A DNA stretch of 64,000 nt from Phoronis australis. Taxonomy: Eukaryota; Phoronida; Phoronidae. Positions within the stretch are counted from its first letter, which is position 1, and each line of letters starts with the position of its first letter. The stretch spans positions 181,581 through 245,580 of the forward strand of contig NMRA01000316.1 in assembly GCA_002633005.1 (NCBI GenBank), read 5' to 3'. The position numbers and the translations under genes are program-made. Below the pieces are notes generated by a model that saw nothing but the letters and a program-made list of their open reading frames with translations, ran no database searches and was not told the origin of the DNA. Shown piece by piece: positions 56,113-64,000 of this stretch.

Positions 56113-58988
56113 ACGAAACCTCGCCCTTTTTGTGAGTAAGCACAGTTACTGAAGGAAACCCTTTCCGATCAATGACATAATTATGCAACTAGAAACACCT
56201 TACTGACACTAAGTTAGATTCCGTTAAAAAGCTCTCTGAGCTGTACTCTTTTTAACATCGCAAGTCTCAATTGCACTGGACACCCCTTGGGAGATCTGTT
56301 GAAAAAGTACATCATTTTACACTGTACTAACCAAATAGTAAACCATTTTATATGGAATATATTTGGAAATGCACCCGTTCATAAGGTCTCAGATCACGCC
56401 TACATGCATAAGTCATCAGCGTGGTCAAAGTGAAACGTATGTAGGCCTATGCCTCTATGAAAGTCTGTTCCCCGGGCATTGACTCGCTCACAGTTTCCAC
56501 GCTCACATGTTTTGCAGTTTGCAACGAACATCTGTTAACATCAGTCAAACTGCATTACAACCAACGACAGAGCCTTTCTAAAACGTAAGTTGCAAATACT
56601 GAGGTTCGCTGTCGTCAATGCATGAGTACGAATGCCCCGTGACTCATAGAGTAAGCGAGCGAACGTTACAAGCCTGGTTCGTTGAAATGACTGTAATTGC
56701 AAAAACATCACTATACTTCAAAATTGTGGGCCACGCATGCTACAAAAATGTCAAGTTGGATCACTTGACCAAAACTGATGTTTTTGAGCCTGAGAAGGAT
56801 TGTCTATTTATCTGGGGTTTAGTAGTCTGGGTAAATTGTTGTCCGCGTTTCATTCCTGTGATAATGATCTAATACAGTAGTGATTTTGGCAAAACATTTT
56901 AGTCTATCCTGACAGTTTTTCAAAACAACGCATTTGACTCTTACTAAGGGGTCCATCGTGGCAAGAGTTGGGTAGTGTGAAATGTATCAGAACATTGACA
57001 CTGATAAATGATCTCACGTTGGCTCAAACTTAAAAACAAAGGGCGTGATATCGTCTAAAATTAATGCACACCTTGGTTGCAAAACTCACGCCACGCCAAG
57101 AAATGTAACTAACTGGTGTTGAAGAGCAGGCTGTCATTCTAAGCTACACGGGTATAACTTAGTAAAAGCAACAACCATTTATGACGAAAAACGAATAATG
57201 TGACATACGCCTGAAAGATTGTTTAGAAATAAAAAGATCATATTGACGTTACAGAATTAACACTTCAGACACAAGTTTAAGAATGTGCGACGCGGAGTGA
57301 ATTTTGCTAGATTTGAAGAGGTCATTTGCTGCAAATCCGAATACTCACCTCTTGAGACAGCACGAAGTATTAAAAGGTACTCATTTGTTGAGAGCATAAT
57401 TTTTTTGGGAGAACAATTTCACTCAAACGAGGTATTGGGAGACGGTTTGTTACCAACCGAATTATAGCACAGCGTGAAGGACAATTTAACGCTCTGTGGA
57501 CGAATACATCGATGTTGAACTACTCATGTTTTATACAGCAGTGCTATTTGCCGAAGTTGATGCCTGTGTAAGTATTTTTACGAGTTCTAAACACCATTTT
57601 TTCGTTGAGTCTTGTTGGATACTAAGCCCAGAAATACAACGACACTGAAAAGCCAGGTTTCAAAAGTTCTGTTACTCGCTGTTTTTTCTTGGTGTTTTCA
57701 TTTTTTTCTGATTCTGTGAATTGTTGGACTTCCACTTCGTCAACTTGCTCCCCATAGCTCTCACAAGCTACCTCAGATTGTTACACCTCCTACTCGTTCT
57801 TACTTATTGTCACCAGTTTTCAATTCATCCACGTTTCACTCAGTAGCGACCGCCATAGTAAAATCGCTATGGCTAATTTGCCCTGCTTTGAGGCATTCTT
57901 TGCTTCGACTTCGGTCCCGGATTGGAGGCAGACAAATTCTGTTGATTTATCGATAATATGCCTTGTACATGTAAATAGAAGTCTTTGATTGAGTTGAATT
58001 GGGTATTATTACTGTTATTTTTACACCACAAAATAATGAGAATAGAATGCTGTTGTAGACCACTGTGGTTTCCAAATTGATCATTTTCACCGGATTTGTT
58101 TACAAGCTGTCGTGAACGGGGGAGGGGGGGGGGGTTGAGGAAGGAGTGTCAACTAAGGCCGAATAGCCGAGTGTTCTTCGTTTATGGTGAGAAAAATTGC
58201 TCTCCGGTGCACAGAGATATTCCTGGACCGTGCCTTTGCGCCATTAATGCATAAAAATTTAAGGGTACAGGTACAGTGCAGCAGTGCTCCACCAGGCGCA
58301 TCACTCAAAATGCAACGCTCTTCCAAAAATGCATGGTTGCAGTCATCCAGTTTGTTCTTTTAAAGTTCCGTCACACCTGAACAATCTGTTTGAAGTCTGG
58401 TTCAGATTGCCTTTTTATGGGCTTTTTAAATAAAAATGCAACTTTTATAAGACTTTGTTCTTATTTCGATTTCCCTTGGAGCTTTTGTTAATTACTATTG
58501 GGCACATCCTTTTGAAAAAAGTACACTTATTATCATCAGGTGCGCCCAAAGAGCACAGGTTCAAACCTAATCTGGAATACCCCAGCACAGTGTATTACAT
58601 CTGCTTATACCACACTAGCAGTCTGGCCAATGCAATTATCGTCCTCGGGGCTAACGCCTTCGGGTGATAATTCCCCAAAATTAACTCGGTTTCTAGATTA
58701 CGGAGATAACGACTTCGTCATGTAATAATCTATGGTTAGTTTTTGAAATGTATAGTGAACCTAAATCCGTGTAATGTATTCAGCTTAACCGGTGGTTTAT
58801 CTGGTTGAAACTTAAGACTTCCGGCCGTAGAAAGTAATTCTGTATTGTTACAATAACCCTCTGGGATATTGCACGAGCACGGGACTATTGACACAGTTAT
58901 TGCACGGCCGTATCAAGACGTACACTGTGTATGTGGTATAAATAATTATAGACTATACTACATAACCAGCCTGACATGGCCATTAAAT

Positions 58989-59125
58989 GGGCGGCGCACC
59001 ATAGGGGCCTAGGGGGGCTATAGCCCCCACTTTTTTCAGTGCTACGCCGCACACATGGTCTATAGGCGGTGCACCACAGGGGGGCTGAAGTGGCTTTAGC
59101 CCCCACCCATTTTTTCAGTGCTGCA
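58989..59125. repeat. GGCGGCGC short dispersed element, two tandem copies
   Basis: GGGCGGCGCACCATAGGGGC through CAGTGCTACGCCGC, then a diverged second copy from 59064 (AGGCGGTGCACCACAGGGGG through CAGTGCTGCAC). Related to 22116-22185. GGGCGGCGCA at 59259 and GGGCCGCCCATG at 59368 may be further fragments. Confidence 0.75.
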
Positions 59126-60744
59126 CATGCATTACAATCGTTGATTAAGTCATTATGCTAATCGCCGTGTGTTGATTAACATTTTGGCGGGAATTCGAGG
59201 CTGGATTCGAACACGCTTCACTCACGCCTTAGCGTCTCAGGCAGCTGACGTCATCTCATGGGCGGCGCAGTACTGACATAATAAGGGTGGGGCTACATGT
59301 ACAGTATTGTAAACTATGTTACGAAGTTATGCGAACTTTGTCCATAGCCTGCCTACCTAGCCCCCTAAAGTGGGCCGCCCATGCATCTTACGCAAAAATT
59401 GAATACTAACATGAGGACGCTCACTAACAAACCGCATTGTGGCGACATTTATATGACGTAAAATTTCAATAAAAACGACGTCTTTAATTTATTAAAATTT
59501 ATCACTTGGAAATCATCGAACTTCAGTTTAAATGTGGGTAACACGTCGTCAGGACTTTTTGACTTGGACAGTGTACCTTAAACGTAAGGGTTCATCAGAA
59601 CGGAGGCCAAAGGGCAAGAATGAACGTCGACTACTTTTGAAACCTATGGTGAAGCAAAATTTTAGTCTTCTCCTGAAGTTCGCGCATGAGCAGATATGAA
59701 ACACCCCCGTGAAATAATTTGAGGCAACGAACTCGGTAACCGAAGTGTTCTGGATAGCGAATTGAAGCTACGCAAATATCCGAGACGTTCTGGGTCATCC
59801 TGTATAGTTTTTAGAGTTGGATTTAACTTCCCTAGTGTCACGGACGCATTCTTTACATAAAACACGTGGATGGTGAACACGACAAAGCATGTATGATGGA
59901 ACATGGCGAATGTAAAGATTTTAGCTGACAAGAAAAAAACATACAAACACTGCATCCAGTCTGTCGTTCTCAGAATCAAGGCACCTAATTTTTATGGCTA
60001 GTCCTGAATGATTTGTCACGTTGGCCAACAATGGTTGAAAACCTCTTGAATACAGCGAAACCATACTTTACATGCAAATTTCCTGCGCAACAAAACAAGT
60101 GTCCCTGGTATGGTTATTCTGCAAAAGCCCTCAAGGCGATCCTACTCCAGTTCAAATAAGAAAAACACTCCAAACAGCTCATTACTGGATACTGTTTCAA
60201 AGCAAACATCTGATTCCAGTTTATCGTCAGCTGAAATCATCAAGCTGTGCTTTGCGGATTGGTGTTGGTTAAGATATCACGAAAACGATAATTCTGTGCT
60301 ACCAAGTTATGAGCTCTTAAAGATATCAGGTTTTGAACGCAAAGGCAGACATAAATGTCAAATTAGGCGAGCATATATATCATATCTAGACAGTTGCAAT
60401 TTCAAGGATAGACCGATGTGAATTGAATTGAAGGCGATTAATTCTTACAATTTACCAACTTAAAATTCTACAACATGATACGAACAAGTGTATATGGTTG
60501 TGGTCTGTGTTCTTGTTTAAGATTGCTCAGGTAGGGCGCAACATGAAGGAAAAGAAAAGCGTTCTACCTGTTTAGAAGTCGCTGACTCCAACCATTTCAT
60601 GTCAACTGCAGATCACACTATGGCTATATACCACTTCAGTTCAATTTGAAGTTGTCCGAAAATACTCGTTGAAAGCAAAAAAATTACGGCAATTTTTTGA
60701 AAAACGTATACAATCTACATGTCCGATAAATCGTCGCACAAAGG

Positions 60745-60900
60745 CAGGATGGGAATGATTCGGATCGCGAACGTCACTTCCGGGGTGACCCATACATAAT
60801 TAATTAAAACCTAGTGTAATTAAATTAAGTCGAAAAATCTGCAATTTAACCAAAAATTACTAAAGCAACAATTTCGTTGCTCGCTAAAAGAGTTTCATTG
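60745..60900. repeat. Dispersed repeat E, copy 2
   Basis: Counterpart of 28270-28440: GAACGTCACTTCCGGGGT, AATTAATTAAAACC and a downstream AT-rich block with AATTAAATTAAGTCG. Confidence 0.5.
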
Positions 60901-61359
60901 TTTAAAATAGTCCAATCAAAATGTACACATGACTGTCACCAACATGCGTAAACGGACACTCGATTTGTTCGAACATGTACGGAAGCGTTGTTTTTCCTAA
61001 ACTTTGTATGTTGGCATGTGGTAGCTTTGGCCAAGGGGTGCTTTTTACGTCACTTAACTCTGCACTTATCACTAAGCTGCTGAGGATCCTCAAATATGTG
61101 CATTGCGTTTTCTCTGCCTAGGTCGCCAATTGTGAAGTCATACCTTCCGTGAGTGGCGTCCAGTCTTTTTCACATGAGATTTTGTCAAGTAAACCGGCAA
61201 TTTAGCAGTATTGTAGTATCACACAGACACCGATGATGGCCAAGTCAAATAATCAAATGCTTAAAATGTTTCTATGCGCGAAACTGTGCACTCGTGCAGG
61301 GGCGGATCCAGGATTTAGAGTTAGGGGGGACAGGGCACAGGAATAACCAGAATTTCGCC

Positions 61360-61500
61360 ACATGCGTGCACCCAGCCTTAAATGTACGGATGTGGGGGGT
61401 CTTGAACTTTTGGGTTTGTGGACCTTATTACTAAACAAACGGGTAAACGGGGTTTGTTCAAAGTTATGCATTGTGCATTCAACCTCCGAGCACCCCTAGG
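61360..61500. repeat. Dispersed repeat C, copy 4 (diverged)
   Basis: GCGTGCACCCAGCCTTAAAT, GGGGGGTCTTGAACTTTTGG and AAACGGGTAAACGGGG-like words recall the family at 18226. A GGGGGCATGAGCCCC... homopolymer-C block follows at 61565-61600. Confidence 0.55.
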
Positions 61501-64000
61501 TGAGCGTATATGCCAGTCAGCAAATCGCACCCCGAACTGCCAAATGGAATCTAAGAGAGTTTTAGGGGGCATGAGCCCCTTTGCCCCTCCCCCCCCCAAA
61601 TCCGTCACTGTCGTGTATCCGATCTCGACGAAGAGAAACAGTAAACTATAGAAATAAAGGAGATACGTGGCGTTTGTATATTTGCTAAAGATTAGACTAA
61701 GATGCGACCGGCGAAGCGTGAAATACAAAAATCATGACTGAGTAACATGGGTCTACTTCAGATTGGCAAAGAAATTCGATAAGTAATAAAGTAACAGGTC
61801 GTTGTTATGCATCCTCATCGGATTCTGGTTGTTGGGATGGCCCCTCTAGAAACAGGTACCATGAGTGTATAACATACATGTATACCAAGTTTCTTAATTG
61901 CAAGGAAAACAAGACCACGCCAGATATCCTCAAGAATTACAATTTACAAACGAAACACGCTATACCACTGCAGTTCTTTCGTGAATGCTTTAATCTTCGG
62001 AAAGCAGTCCAAGAAATGCAAATTTGAGTAGAATTCGCCAGGAGACATGTTTTTTGTTATAAGATGCATTGGAAAACCAAGAAGCGGGAGATGTTCGAGA
62101 GTCGTATCCAATTATAAAGTAATGGTAAATGTTACCTGGCTCGTTAAAGTTTCGACACTACGACCTCGTGCTGTTTTGATGCTTAACCAGTCGGTCGGTG
62201 AATGGAGCGACATGCCATGAGAACAGTGTTTCCAGACCTTCCTACACCAAGGCTAGGCTAGGCGAGGTGCTTTACCCCAGCCAAGCAGCAAGCCACGTCT
62301 ATTCATAATGACATGCCCGAATTAACAGAGCGTGTTCACCTTTGTTAGAAAGTACTGCGCCTATATTTTTACCAGATTAGGTTAATTGTATCGGAAACAC
62401 AAAGGGAATGGCAATGCGCTGTCTGCAGGTGATCTGGGTGAGTGGCAGTGTAATTCGTAAACCCATGTTCTAATGCTTGATTATGTGTATATAAGCAGAC
62501 TGGTTTGACTGGTTGGTTGATGAACGATGTCAATAATAACGTAAGCAGTCATTAGGAAATGCAAAACAAACGAAAACAAGGGGAACCCGATGATGCGTGT
62601 CTTCGCCGTTGTTCACTTTGCCACCAGATGAAGACTATATATTTTATGTACATGTGGGCGGCTGCTGACAAAACTGAAGTTGACAGTTAGTCAAATTACT
62701 GGACTGTTTAGTCAAACCCAAACAAAATAAATTAACGCCTGGCGATTCTGCCAGTATAAACTGAAGCTGATGTAGTGTGTGGGGCCAAGAGGCAGAAACA
62801 TCGCTTTGGTGCTTAATTAAATTTGCAAGTTACTGTTCAAATCAAAAGCACTTCGCACGCTTAACATCCGCCAGACAGAGACGAGTACACACGATTAGGC
62901 ACCGTGTTTCGAAAAACGAGATTGCTTCCAAGCGTCAATCTCGACCCGCAGTGTACAATAAGGAACTATAACGCAGCCCTGCCGTTACTGACAAATGATA
63001 CAGCTTTGATGTCAACTTTGCCACGTGCGTGCCCTTATAAGGTGCCTGGGACTCGGCGACTTAACATAACGATCCTCTTACACTCGTCTGGGCTACAGCA
63101 ATCACCTATTCTCTAGTACATGTTAGACTGTACACACTGCTAACCCGGGACAATTCTAGAAAGTCGAAGATGTACACCAATCCTGTACATTATTCCTTTC
63201 TGTCGTGGCTAACTTAGAAATGCCTACAGAATAGTTAGCTTTCACGATGTCCGCCACTTATCCAGGAATAGATTTTTAGGCACGCATTATTGCTAGGAAC
63301 TCAGACTAAACATCGTTAACATAAAGCAAGGACTATAAATATAGAAACAGTCATTTGCGCTATTTTATTACATGAAGACGTTGGGACAACACAGTACACC
63401 CAAAGGGTATGCGATCCCCAGAGACACTTCATAGGCTGTTCGATGCAAAAGGGAAACTACTGAGCTAAACGTTGCGCCGACCAGGGATCAGGTGCATGCA
63501 CATGAACATACATGTAAAGATACACTGTAACTATCAATATTGATTTTTGACGTTCACGTAAAATCTGTAAGGAAAAAATGATTAAAGATGCATAGTCTCA
63601 TTAAATTGTGAATATGCAAATGAAGTACTAATCTACAAAATCCAGGTCCTCCAGTGTACCGGAAATCATACGAGAAACAATCTCGCGAAAGTCTCGTTTC
63701 TCGATACTATTTTTATGCAAATAAGTAAAGTAATATTTCATTGTTACCCTAATGAAACAAGGCACAGCTTTTATTAGTTGTTTGTTCCAATAGAAAATAA
63801 CAATTGCGTGCCACCTTTCAATAAGGCACTGACTTTTGATGTGTAACTATGACAGCGGGCCCCAAGTGAAAACATATTGTACAAACCGTGCCGCCCGAGT
63901 GGCCCGTCTAGATTGGAATAATGAGGATATGCCACTAACAGCCCGGAAAAGATAAATAATGGCGACAATTCCCCCGTAGCCAAGAATTCGAAAGAGCATC

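Larger units (their letters stand above)
54785..64000. other. Probable cyclase intron 1 and beyond
   Basis: No exon encoding the expected N-terminus and first five membrane helices (about 200 residues) was found on the minus strand. The region holds repeats listed separately and scattered short open frames without recognisable domains. The longest are at 60110-60421 (+), hydrophilic with KLCFADWCWLRYHEND, and 61890-62028 (+), with KENKTTPDILKNYNLQTKH; both lack starts or splice support and are not called as genes. Confidence 0.45.

Noticed and set aside
59180-59260. tRNA or tRNA-derived SINE on the minus strand (GTTCGAATCC-like box)
   Set aside because: A B-box-like word is present but no A box or cloverleaf could be built upstream.
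59662-59979. Minus-strand hydrophobic frame as the missing cyclase exon 1
   Set aside because: It has one weak hydrophobic stretch, not five helices, no matching motifs and no suitable phase-0 donor.
61378-61728. Minus-strand frame with DLGGGGAKGLMPP as a gene
   Set aside because: It translates a G/C homopolymer-rich repeat and part of dispersed repeat C.

Overview
The window is a piece of a non-vertebrate animal genome, most likely a marine invertebrate. Coding exons are short, have GT/AG borders and are separated by introns of roughly 0.3-3 kb. The DNA is AT-rich, full of ACATGTACATGT-type palindromes, small inverted-repeat elements and tandem repeats, and one assembly N lies at 15831. There are no operons, CRISPR arrays or credible bacterial genes. 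Which phylum it is cannot be settled from the sequence.

Three genes can be read exon by exon. (1) Tetraspanin A, + strand, 4525-13217, has 7 exons and 409 aa, with an unusual charged cytosolic N-terminus of about 100 residues. (2) Tetraspanin B, + strand, 23125-26945, has 7 exons and 305 aa with the same exon pattern, so the two are probably an old tandem duplication. (3) A large adenylyl cyclase, - strand, 54784 down to 31445, has 22 visible exons with consistent phases that sum to 5751 nt, or 1916 codons plus a stop. It resembles the Ca2+/calmodulin-stimulated ADCY1/rutabaga class: the C1b calmodulin-binding helix, the C1 and C2 catalytic residues and the ADCY1-like exon after the first exon are all recognisable. 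It carries a Ser-rich C-terminal tail of about 1050 residues, most of it in one 2.6-kb exon. Its first exon (N-terminus and most of membrane bundle 1) is not visible and probably lies beyond 64000.

Layout: 1-712 is a 140-bp satellite; 713-4500 holds dispersed repeats, an inverted-repeat element and a triplet microsatellite; 4525-13217 is tetraspanin A, with a repeat block (5760-6790) and a long palindrome (7845-7987) in intron 2 and the following intron; 13218-23110 is intergenic with an unassigned candidate exon, a false-looking duplication around the N, a broken THAP-like fragment and nested repeats; 23125-26945 is tetraspanin B; 27370-28196 is a broken THAP-type transposon with inverted ends; 28200-31440 is intergenic; 31445-54784 is the cyclase; 54785-64000 is probably its long intron 1 and holds repeats and unassigned open frames.

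The tetraspanins (membrane organisers) and the cyclase (cAMP synthesis) are convergent neighbours. Nothing in the sequence shows a functional link between them. No clearly new multi-gene system was found. The most unusual items are the N-terminal extension of tetraspanin A, the giant cyclase tail with repeated basic-x-Ser sites, the THAP element whose inverted ends overlap its own start codon, and several undescribed hairpin or inverted-repeat elements.
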